Shown one piece after another: positions 1-5,380 of a stretch of DNA of 5,462 nt. The stretch's first letter is position 1. Each line of letters starts with the position of its first letter. The position numbers and the translations under genes are program-made. The notes beneath the pieces are model-generated. The model was not told the origin of the DNA, ran no database searches, and saw only the letters and a program-made list of their open reading frames with translations. This DNA is from Auritidibacter sp. Marseille-P8566 (GTDB lineage Bacteria > Bacteroidota > Bacteroidia > Flavobacteriales > Flavobacteriaceae): contig CALPQA020000168.1 in the NCBI GenBank assembly GCA_943325595.2, positions 1-5,462 on the forward strand. Reading direction: 5' to 3'.

Positions 1-816
1 ACTTCGGAATTGATATCTGATAAAAGAATAAAAGGGGTTTCACTTACTGGTAGTGAAGCTGCAGGTGCAAGTGTAGCCGCAGCTGCTGGTAAGCATTTAA
101 AAAAATCTGTTTTGGAATTAGGCGGTAGTGATGCTTTTATTGTATTGGAGGATGCCGATATTGACAAAGCGGTAGATTGGGCAGTTGTAGGCCGAATCAA
201 TAACAATGGCGAATGTTGCATTGCTTCAAAACGATTTATTGCAGTGGAAAGTATTGCCGATGAATTTTTCGGAAAATTAAAAGACAGACTAGCCGATTTA
301 GTTATTGGTAACCCAATAGAACCAAGTACACAACTAGGCCCTTTAAGTAGTGAAGAAGCAGCCGTTAAAATTGCCGATCAGGTAAAAAGAGCCGTTGATG
401 GAGGTGCTAAAATTTTATTGGGAGGTAAAAGAGTTGCACAACCGGGTGCCTATATGGAAGCTACTGTTCTCAATAACATGCTACCTGATAATCCTGTTTA
501 CTACGAAGAATTTTTTGGTCCTGTTGCCGTTTTTTTTACCGTTAAAAATGAACAAGAGGCAATTGATTTAGCCAATGATTCTCCATTTGGTTTGGGTGGC
601 TCAGTATTTACAAAAGATATCGAAAGAGGCAAACGAGTGGCAGACCAAATTGATTCGGGAATGATTTTTATTAATCATCCCACATGGACGCAAGCTGATT
701 TACCCTTTGGAGGTACCAAAGGTTCAGGCTACGGAAGGGAACTTTCAGAATTGGGTATCGATGAATTTGTAAACAAAAAACTAATCCGTGTAAGTGAATT
801 AAGTGACCCATTTTAA
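1..816 (+). CDS. NAD(P)-dependent aldehyde dehydrogenase, succinate-semialdehyde dehydrogenase type (5' truncated)
   Basis: This is the C-terminal part of an aldehyde dehydrogenase, cut by the window edge. The frame is open from base 1 (Thr-Ser-Glu-Leu), so the TTG at position 10 is only an internal Leu codon and the true start lies upstream. The family oxidises aldehydes to acids with NAD(P)+ in the cytoplasm. Visible motifs in order are LTGS of the cofactor fold, ELGG with the general-base Glu (codon 115-117), the catalytic Cys in NNNGECCIASKR (second Cys, codon 217-219), EEFFGPV with the cofactor-ribose-binding Glu (codon 508-510), and the C-terminal PFGGTKGSGYGRE. About 271 residues are present; YneI/Sad-like relatives have about 455-460, so roughly 185 are missing. 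The GGSDAFIVLEDADID and CCIASKRFI wording fits the NAD-dependent succinate-semialdehyde dehydrogenase branch, but the substrate is inferred. It is followed after 38 bases by osmC and probably co-transcribed with it. Confidence 0.93.
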   Translation, partial: TSELISDKRIKGVSLTGSEAAGASVAAAAGKHLKKSVLELGGSDAFIVLEDADIDKAVDWAVVGRINNNGECCIASKRFIAVESIADEFFGKLKDRLADLVIGNPIEPSTQLGPLSSEEAAVKIADQVKRAVDGGAKILLGGKRVAQPGAYMEATVLNNMLPDNPVYYEEFFGPVAVFFTVKNEQEAIDLANDSPFGLGGSVFTKDIERGKRVADQIDSGMIFINHPTWTQADLPFGGTKGSGYGRELSELGIDEFVNKKLIRVSELSDPF

Positions 817-826
817 ATCGATTTTA

Positions 827-851
827 AATAAAAATAATCAATAAAAATAAT
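827..851 (+). repeat. Tandem A/T-rich 12-base direct repeat in the osmC leader
   Basis: The 12-mer AATAAAAATAAT occurs twice, at 827-838 and 840-851, separated by one C (13-base period). The second copy ends three bases before the osmC ATG. There is no Shine-Dalgarno sequence here. A-rich leaders are typical of efficient start sites in Bacteroidota, so the duplicated block may act as the translation initiation region; that role is inferred. Confidence 0.6.
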
Positions 852-854
852 AGT

Positions 855-1271
855 ATGATACGCAAAGCAACAGCACATTGGGAAGGAAATTTAAAAGAAG
901 GTAAAGGTAATATTAGCACCGAAAGTACTGTTTTAAAGCAGACGAATTATAGCTATAAAACACGTTTTGAAGACGGAGCAACAGGAACAAACCCAGAAGA
1001 ATTATTGGCCGCAGCCCATGCAGGATGTTTCACAATGGCTGTAGTTGCCATGCTCACTCAAAAAAATATATCTCCTAAAGCGTTGGATACCGAAGCAACC
1101 TTGACTATGGAAGGTCTAAATATTACAAATGTTCATTTGTCAATTACGGGTTTAGTTCCAGAAATTACTGCTGATGACTTTACAGATATCACTAAAGACG
1201 CAGAAAAAAACTGCTTGATCTCAAAGGTCTTAAATATCCCAATTAGTTCAGAAGCGCATTTCAAAGGCTAA
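855..1271 (+). CDS. osmC: OsmC family organic hydroperoxide reductase
   Basis: This 138-residue protein matches the E. coli OsmC type in length and layout. OsmC is a cytoplasmic Cys-dependent peroxidase that reduces organic hydroperoxides, with electrons coming from lipoyl/dihydrolipoamide systems in studied relatives. The N-terminal AHWEGNLKEGKG and STES segment is characteristic. It is followed by TRFEDGATGTNPEE with the active-site Arg37 and Glu49, the peroxidatic Cys58 in AAAHAGCFTMA at the start of the central helix, and the resolving Cys120 in DAEKNCLISK. All key residues are present, so the enzyme should be active. The ATG at 855 gives a family-typical N-terminus. The gene sits 38 bases after the aldehyde dehydrogenase and 17 bases before the MDR reductase, implying one transcript. 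The OsmC sub-branch fits better than Ohr because of the N-terminal sequence. Confidence 0.95.
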   Translation: MIRKATAHWEGNLKEGKGNISTESTVLKQTNYSYKTRFEDGATGTNPEELLAAAHAGCFTMAVVAMLTQKNISPKALDTEATLTMEGLNITNVHLSITGLVPEITADDFTDITKDAEKNCLISKVLNIPISSEAHFKG

Positions 1272-1288
1272 CCACTAAATTTATTACA

Positions 1289-2287
1289 TTGACAACAAAA
1301 CAAATTGTACTTGCCCAAAGGCCGAAAGGATTGCCTGTGCTAGAAGATTTTAAGACCAAAGATATTGAGTTGGGAGAAATTAAAGATAATGAAGTAATGT
1401 TAGAAGCCATGTATTTTTCTGTAGATCCCTACATGCGAGGCAGAATGAATGATGCTAAATCCTACACTCCACCATTTGAATTGGGAAAACCAATAAGCGG
1501 TGGAGTAATCGCTAAAGTAGTAAAAAGTAAGACTGCCAATTTTAAGGAAAATGATATTGTAACAGGGAACCTACCTTGGCAGCAACATTGTATCGCAACA
1601 ACATCAGAATTAATAAAAATTGATACTTCAATTGCGCCTGCAAGTTATTATTTGGGAGTATTAGGAATGCCTGGCCTTACCGCTTATTTTGGTTTGACGA
1701 GTATTGGAAAACCCAAAAAAGATGAAACAGTTGTAGTTTCTGGTGCTGCAGGTGCTGTAGGTCTTGTTGTAGGTCAAATTGCGAAACTACACGGTTGTCG
1801 CGTAATTGGGATTACGGGTAGCGAAGAAAAGGCTGCATTGTTAAAAGGGGAGTTTGGGTTTGATGAGGTAATAAATTATAAAACGTGCATCGATTTAAAG
1901 AAAGCTATTGCTGACGTTTGCCCAAAATCGGTAGATGTTTATTACGATAATGTAGGTGGCGAGATTTCGGATGCTGTAATTAACAACATAAACTTCAATG
2001 CAAGAATAGTTTTGTGTGGACAAATTGCGTTATACAACAGTACTGAAATACCAATGGGTCCAAGACTTCAACCGATGTTATTAACCCGAAGCGTGTTAAT
2101 GCAGGGTTTTATTATTAGCAATTACCAAAGTCAATTTAGTGAAGGTATCACACAATTAGCCTTATGGATAAAAGAAGGAAAAATAACATATAAAGAAACT
2201 ATTGTTAAAGGCTTTGATAAATTACCAGCTGCATTGTTGGGTTTATTTGATGGGGATAACATTGGGAAAATGATAGTAGAAGTATAA
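1289..2287 (+). CDS. Zinc-independent MDR-family NADP-dependent oxidoreductase (CurA / prostaglandin-reductase-like)
   Basis: This is a complete 332-residue medium-chain dehydrogenase/reductase of the leukotriene B4 12-hydroxydehydrogenase / CurA (YncB) group. These cytoplasmic enzymes use NADPH to reduce the C=C bond of alpha,beta-unsaturated aldehydes and ketones. The N-terminal IVLAQRPKGLPV and the FSVDPYMRGRM segment (residues 43-53) are group signatures. GMPGLTAYFGL (126-136) precedes the Rossmann fold, whose nucleotide loop is SGAAGAVG (151-158) with GITGSEEK (174-181) after beta-2. YYDNVGGE (218-225) is the usual downstream motif. Zinc-ligand cysteines of alcohol dehydrogenases are absent. 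The start is TTG: no ATG or GTG lies in frame between the osmC stop and the conserved IVLAQRP, and the following Thr-Thr-Lys-Gln fits a normal N-terminus. It lies 17 bases after osmC and 18 before the DJ-1 gene. The native substrate is not determinable from sequence. Confidence 0.92.
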   Translation: MTTKQIVLAQRPKGLPVLEDFKTKDIELGEIKDNEVMLEAMYFSVDPYMRGRMNDAKSYTPPFELGKPISGGVIAKVVKSKTANFKENDIVTGNLPWQQHCIATTSELIKIDTSIAPASYYLGVLGMPGLTAYFGLTSIGKPKKDETVVVSGAAGAVGLVVGQIAKLHGCRVIGITGSEEKAALLKGEFGFDEVINYKTCIDLKKAIADVCPKSVDVYYDNVGGEISDAVINNINFNARIVLCGQIALYNSTEIPMGPRLQPMLLTRSVLMQGFIISNYQSQFSEGITQLALWIKEGKITYKETIVKGFDKLPAALLGLFDGDNIGKMIVEV

Positions 2288-2305
2288 ATTTTAAATAAAG
2301 TAAAA

Positions 2306-2983
2306 ATGAAAATAGTAATGATATTAACTTCGCATAGCGAATTAGGAAATACAGGAAAAAAGACAGGTTTTTGGATAGAAGAGTTTGCGGCTCCTTATTA
2401 TGTATTTATTGATGCAGGAGCTTCAGTAACAATTGCCTCTCCAAAAGGCGGTCAGCCACCGATAGATCCTTCAAGCGACACTGCTGAAAATCAAACACCA
2501 GCAGTTATAAGGTTTAAAGCAGATAAAAGTTTACAAAAAATGTTATCAGAAACCCATTTGCTATCTTCCATTTCAGCAGATGATTATGACGCGATTTTTT
2601 ATCCTGGAGGACACGGACCACTATGGGATTTAACGAACGATGCCGATACCATAAAATTAATAGAGCACTTTTGGAAAAGCAAAAAACCCATTGCAGCAGT
2701 TTGCCATGCACCTTCCGTTTTGTTAAATGTAAAAGACGATGAAGGTACTTATTTAATAAAAGGGAAGAACGTAACTGGCTTTACTAATAGCGAAGAAGAA
2801 GCTGTTGGACTTACGGAAGTGGTTCCTTTTTTATTAGAAAATGAATTAAAAAATAAGGGCGGGATTTATTCTAAAAAAGAAGATTGGGCAGCCTATATTG
2901 TAAAAGACGGCATGCTAATTACGGGGCAAAATCCAGCATCTTCTGAAGCTGTTGCCAAAGAGTTGCTAAGTATACTGAAATAA
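2306..2983 (+). CDS. DJ-1/PfpI superfamily protein, Hsp31-like class (type 1 glutamine amidotransferase-like fold)
   Basis: This 225-residue cytoplasmic protein belongs to the DJ-1/PfpI superfamily. Members act as glutathione-independent glyoxalases, chaperones or debated deglycases. The nucleophile elbow is AAVCHAPSVLL with Cys133 and the adjacent His134. The companion acidic residue is expected in TGFWIEEF (Glu25/Glu26), which is typical of the Hsp31-like group. YDAIFYPGGHGPLWDL (94-109) forms the conserved oxyanion-side strand and loop, and VTGFTNSEEEAVGL (156-169) is the other family hallmark; in yeast Hsp31 the acid of the triad lies in this region. GMLITGQNPASSEAVAKELL closes the fold. 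The length fits the roughly 220-235 residue single-domain class. The ATG at 2306 follows an A-rich leader 18 bases after the reductase, so it is the last gene of the four-gene unit. Being next to aldehyde and enone detoxifying enzymes supports a role in methylglyoxal or glyoxal defence, which is an inference. Confidence 0.93.
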   Translation: MKIVMILTSHSELGNTGKKTGFWIEEFAAPYYVFIDAGASVTIASPKGGQPPIDPSSDTAENQTPAVIRFKADKSLQKMLSETHLLSSISADDYDAIFYPGGHGPLWDLTNDADTIKLIEHFWKSKKPIAAVCHAPSVLLNVKDDEGTYLIKGKNVTGFTNSEEEAVGLTEVVPFLLENELKNKGGIYSKKEDWAAYIVKDGMLITGQNPASSEAVAKELLSILK

Positions 2984-3071
2984 TAGCTGTTATAAATAAG
3001 GTTGTAAAACTCCTTGCAAATTTTCAGTTTATTCTAAATTATTTTTCCTATTTTCGTTATTCATTAATGAA

Positions 3072-3122
3072 AAAAAATCGTTCCTCTGCTGTGACTTTTG
3101 TTTGGCAGGGGAACTATTTATT
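3072..3122 (+). terminator. Hairpin terminator closing the four-gene operon (possibly bidirectional)
   Basis: GTTCCTCTGC (3080-3089) pairs with GCAGGGGAAC (3105-3114) over ten positions with a single U-G wobble and a 15-base loop. After one C/T mismatch the stem continues as T3078-A3116, A3077-T3117, A3076-T3118 and A3075-T3119, and the flanks are an A-run (3071-3077) and TATTTATT. It lies about 90 bases after the DJ-1 gene stop. The cleaner U-run is on the minus-strand transcript, so it could stop transcription both ways. The T-tract on the + strand is interrupted, which lowers confidence. Confidence 0.55.
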
Positions 3123-3154
3123 AAAGTTTAACACCACATAAAAAATTAAATTAA

Positions 3155-3550
3155 ATGAGAATTTTTATATTTCCACTATTTTTAAGTCTACTAACTAACT
3201 TAAGTTTCTCTCAAACGCAATTGGAAATGAATACTCAAGCGGGAGCAAATTATGAAAAGGCAGACAAAGAATTGAATTCATCATACACTAAGATTTTAAA
3301 AGAATATAAATCCGATACTGCTTTTATAAAGAACTTAAAAGCCTCCCAAAATATCTGGATAAAATTTCGCGATGCTGAAATGAAAATGAAATATCCTGAT
3401 AGAGAACCTGGTTATTATGGTAGCATTCAACCTGTCTGTTGGTATAATTACCTAGAAGAATTAACTAAAAAACGAATCAAAGAGCTAAAAACTTGGCTTA
3501 CGGGAATAGAAGAAGGTGATAGTTGTTCTGGCTCAGTGAAAACGAAATAA
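3155..3550 (+). CDS. Secreted LprI / DUF1311 family protein (lysozyme-inhibitor LprI-like)
   Basis: This is a 131-residue exported protein. Residues 1-19 form a signal peptide (Met-Arg, then a hydrophobic run IFIFPLFLSLL, ending LSFS before Gln20) with likely signal peptidase I cleavage after Ser19; no lipobox Cys is seen. The mature part carries the DUF1311/LprI-N pattern: LEMNTQAGANYEKADKELN (23-41), then YTKILKEY, LKASQNIWIKFRDAE (61-75), GSIQPVCWYNYLEELTKKRIKELK (89-112) and a tail with EEGDSCSGS. The family is named after mycobacterial LprI, a lysozyme inhibitor, but most members have no tested function. Only two cysteines are present, Cys95 and Cys124; positions often occupied by Cys after MNx and after RDAE are Gln and Met. 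The gene follows the hairpin at 3072-3122 and is probably transcribed on its own. The ATG at 3155 is the only start giving the signal peptide. Confidence 0.85.
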   Translation: MRIFIFPLFLSLLTNLSFSQTQLEMNTQAGANYEKADKELNSSYTKILKEYKSDTAFIKNLKASQNIWIKFRDAEMKMKYPDREPGYYGSIQPVCWYNYLEELTKKRIKELKTWLTGIEEGDSCSGSVKTK

Positions 3551-3563
3551 TAAGTATCCATAA

Positions 3564-3601
3564 AAAACTACCACCAAAGATTTTAGTCTTTGAGATGTTT
3601 T
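3564..3601 (+). terminator. Weak candidate terminator hairpin after the LprI-like gene
   Basis: CAAAGA (3575-3580) pairs with TCTTTG (3587-3592). An outer arm AAAAC (3564-3568) pairs with GTTTT (3597-3601) across an unequal internal loop. It starts 14 bases after the LprI-like stop. The T-run is short and the stem is broken, so this is a possibility rather than a firm call. Confidence 0.3.
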
Positions 3602-3680
3602 GAAAATACGAAAAATAACTCAAATTTAGTCAAAACGTTTTTCTATCTAGATTCAAATTTTTAATAAAAAACACTCTACA

Positions 3681-4115
3681 ATGGCGCAAATTAATCCCCA
3701 CCTACTCTTTAAAGGAAATACGGAAGAAGCATTTGGATTTTACAAAGCTGTTTTTGGGGGAGAATATTCGCAACTTTTGCGCATGAAAGACCTACCAAAC
3801 GACCCCAACAACCCCATCTCCGAGAGTGAAAACAACAAGATTATAAACATTGCTTTACCAATTGGAAAATCGAATGTGCTAATGGGAAGTGATGTTGCGG
3901 AGCAATTCATGGATCAAGAATTAGTAACAGGCAACCGCTATACAATTTCATTAAGTGCTGAAAGCAAAGAAGAAGGAGCCGAATTATTTAAAGGCCTATC
4001 AGAAGGTGGAATTGTAGAATTTCCCTTTGCAGAAAGTGCTTGGGGTTCCTATTTTGGAATGTTTGCAGACCAATTTGGAATTCAATGGATGATTTCTTTT
4101 GACCAAAAGGAATAA
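3681..4115 (+). CDS. VOC family protein, PhnB-like (glyoxalase / bleomycin resistance superfamily)
   Basis: This 144-residue cytoplasmic protein has the paired beta-alpha-beta-beta-beta layout of the vicinal oxygen chelate superfamily. INPHLLFKGNTEEAFGFYKAVFGGEY (4-29) is the first module, typical of the PhnB / 3-demethylubiquinone methyltransferase-like branch. It is followed by IINIALPIGKSNVLMGSD (54-71). The second module starts with NRYTISLSAESKEEGAELFKGLSEGG (85-110) and ends in WGSYFGMFADQFGIQWMIS (121-139), matching the usual G-x-x-x-D-x-F-G-x-x-W ending. His7 on the first strand could be a metal ligand, but the glutamate common at the end of true glyoxalase I modules is not in the usual place, so glyoxalase activity should not be assumed. 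Members of this branch are mostly uncharacterised. ATG 3681 follows an A/T-rich leader. No neighbour is close enough on the same strand to suggest an operon partner. Confidence 0.9.
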   Translation: MAQINPHLLFKGNTEEAFGFYKAVFGGEYSQLLRMKDLPNDPNNPISESENNKIINIALPIGKSNVLMGSDVAEQFMDQELVTGNRYTISLSAESKEEGAELFKGLSEGGIVEFPFAESAWGSYFGMFADQFGIQWMISFDQKE

Positions 4116-4142
4116 AAAAAGCGACTGCTACTAACAACCGCT
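4114..4142 (-). terminator. Rho-independent terminator for the threonine aldolase gene
   Basis: On the minus-strand transcript AGCGGUUG (from 4142 to 4135) pairs with CAGUCGCU (4127 to 4120) over eight positions, including two G-U wobbles, around a seven-base loop. Six U follow directly (4119-4114). On the + strand the wobbles become A-C mismatches and no T-run follows, so the signal is strand-specific. It sits about 124 bases beyond the aldolase stop, and its U-run overlaps the TAA stop (4113-4115) of the convergent VOC gene. Confidence 0.65.
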
Positions 4143-4265
4143 AATTCTGAGTTTACAAGACTTTGGATTTATTCTTGGACATAAAATAATGTTGTATATA
4201 CTTAATTGCTATATGTATATTCAATCCCAAACCGCTTTCAATTTAATGCAACTCGTGCCCAATAT
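4143..4265. other. Convergent intergenic spacer
   Basis: The rest of the gap between the VOC gene and the threonine aldolase stop is A/T-rich and would form the 3' untranslated region of the aldolase transcript. It contains a short AT-only inverted repeat (ATATAC 4196-4201 with GTATAT 4215-4220). I see no gene, promoter or RNA structure here that I can support. Confidence 0.5.
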
Positions 4266-5291
4266 CTAAAAAACCAATCTTTCTAAGGTTTCTAATACAT
4301 AACTGTGCATGACTTCACGGTAATCCAAATGGGTTACAATTCGCAGCTTTCCGTGCCCCATTGAACTCATAGAAATTCCTTTTTGTTTTAGCTTGTCCAT
4401 CAATAGGTTTTCATCTACTAAAGGCTGTACCGAGAATATCAAAATATTGGTTTCTACAGGTTCAACTTTGGCAACCCAAGGTAATTTTTGAAGTACGATT
4501 CCCAATTCTTTAGCCCGTCTATGGTCTTCTGATAAACGTTCAATGTTGTTGTCTAAAGCATACAGTCCCGCTGCTGCTAAATAACCAACCTGACGCATTC
4601 CACCACCAAGTATCTTTCTGATTCTGAGTGCTCTGTGTATCGTAGATTTACCGGATAGTAGAAGTGATCCAATTGGTGCTCCCAACCCTTTTGACAAGCA
4701 AACAGAAATAGTATGAAATACTTTTCCGTAGTCTTTTGGATTGTCATTGGTAGCAACCAAAGCATTCCAAATACGCGCTCCGTCCAAGTGAAATTTCAAG
4801 TTATTGGCATCGCAAACTTGACGTATTTTTTTGAATTCTTCAAAATCATAACAAGCTCCTCCCCCTTTATTGGTAGTGTTTTCAACACAAACCAAACTCG
4901 TTAATGGACTGTGATAAAACTCGGGATTGTTAATTGCTCCTGCAACTTGTTCAGCAGTAATCATTCCCCGATTTCCATCTAATAAACAGCAAGAAACGCC
5001 ACTGTTAAAGGAAGCTCCACCCCCTTCGTAATTGTAAACGTGTGCCCATTTATCGGCAATTAATTGTTCGCCTGGTTGTGTGTGTAGTTTAATAGCCGTT
5101 TGATTGGCCATTGTTCCAGAAGGAAAAAACAGCGCCGCTTCCATTCCGAAAAATTCGGCAACTTGAGCTTCTAATTTTATTACGGTTGGATCTTGTTTAT
5201 AAACATCGTCACCTACTTCGGCCTGAAACATAAAACGCAACATTTCCTGAGTGGGTTTTGTAACGGTATCACTAACTAAATTAATTTCCAT
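4266..5291 (-). CDS. ltaE: Low-specificity L-threonine aldolase (GntG-type PLP-dependent aldolase)
   Basis: This complete 341-residue cytoplasmic enzyme of PLP fold type I cleaves L-threonine or L-allo-threonine to glycine and acetaldehyde. Hallmarks in order are LVSDTVTKPT (5-14), EVGDDVY (25-31), FPSGTMANQ (56-64) which holds the PLP phosphate, WAHVYNYEGGG (82-92) with the ring-stacking His85, VENTTNKGGG (136-145), FHLDGARIWNA (167-177) with Asp170 and Arg173, and SVCLSKGLGAPIGS (196-209) with the Schiff-base Lys201. RKILGGGMRQVG (225-236) and THLD (320-323) complete the pattern. Length and all catalytic residues are intact. The ATG at 5291 gives the standard N-terminus MEINLVSDT. The gene is divergent from prfB, with a promoter candidate in the shared spacer and a terminator at 4114-4142. 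Stereospecificity (L-allo versus low-specificity) cannot be read from sequence. The acetaldehyde it makes could feed the aldehyde dehydrogenase nearby, but that link is speculative. Confidence 0.96.
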   Translation of the reverse strand: MEINLVSDTVTKPTQEMLRFMFQAEVGDDVYKQDPTVIKLEAQVAEFFGMEAALFFPSGTMANQTAIKLHTQPGEQLIADKWAHVYNYEGGGASFNSGVSCCLLDGNRGMITAEQVAGAINNPEFYHSPLTSLVCVENTTNKGGGACYDFEEFKKIRQVCDANNLKFHLDGARIWNALVATNDNPKDYGKVFHTISVCLSKGLGAPIGSLLLSGKSTIHRALRIRKILGGGMRQVGYLAAAGLYALDNNIERLSEDHRRAKELGIVLQKLPWVAKVEPVETNILIFSVQPLVDENLLMDKLKQKGISMSSMGHGKLRIVTHLDYREVMHSYVLETLERLVF

Positions 5292-5327
5292 ATCTTGAGT
5301 ATTATATTCAATACGAGCAAGCCTTTC

Positions 5328-5358
5328 CTTGTTGCTTCGTAAAAATTGCTTATTTTTG
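5328..5358 (+). promoter_or_regulatory. Bacteroidota-type promoter for prfB
   Basis: The box TATTTTTG (5351-5358), followed by C, is an exact match to the Bacteroidota -7 consensus TAnnTTTG. A -33-like CTTG (5328-5331) lies upstream with 19 bases between the elements, within the usual 19-21. Transcription would start near 5364, giving a leader of about 17 bases before the prfB ATG. The assignment rests on consensus match only. Confidence 0.6.
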
Positions 5359-5363
5359 CTTTA

Positions 5364-5371
5364 CAAAATTA
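5364..5371 (-). promoter_or_regulatory. Candidate -7 box for the threonine aldolase gene
   Basis: Read on the minus strand, 5371 to 5364 is TAATTTTG, an exact TAnnTTTG match. It would place the transcript start near 5358 and a leader of about 67 bases before the aldolase ATG. No convincing -33 TTG is found at the usual distance (it would fall inside the first prfB codons), so this is weaker than the prfB promoter. Confidence 0.4.
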
Positions 5372-5380
5372 GTATAATTT

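Noticed and set aside
10..12. TTG at position 10 as the start of the aldehyde dehydrogenase
   Set aside because: The frame is open to base 1, and the protein lacks the N-terminal 185 or so residues of the family; this is an internal codon of a gene cut by the window edge.
2514..2711. 65-codon open frame on the minus strand
   Set aside because: It lies wholly inside the DJ-1 gene on the opposite strand, and its product resembles no known family.
3014..3056. Possible promoter with TATTTTCG (3049-3056) before the LprI-like gene
   Set aside because: The -7 box has a mismatch in its core TTTG, the nearest TTG is about 32 bases upstream, and a terminator-like hairpin lies between it and the gene.
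3621..3628. CAAATTTA, a minus-strand TAnnTTTG match before the VOC gene
   Set aside because: It would direct transcription antisense into the LprI-like gene, with no minus-strand gene to serve; such matches are expected by chance in AT-rich DNA.
3632..3641. Palindrome AAAACGTTTT as an operator upstream of the VOC gene
   Set aside because: It is a short single copy of low complexity, with no second site and no linked regulator in the window.
4196..4220. AT-only inverted repeat as a terminator
   Set aside because: The six A/T-rich pairs with a long loop and no U-run on either side would be unstable.
4577..4904. Two short open frames (minus 4577-4765 and plus 4713-4904) inside the threonine aldolase gene
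   Set aside because: Both are shadows of the well-conserved aldolase reading frame, with no leader or family resemblance.
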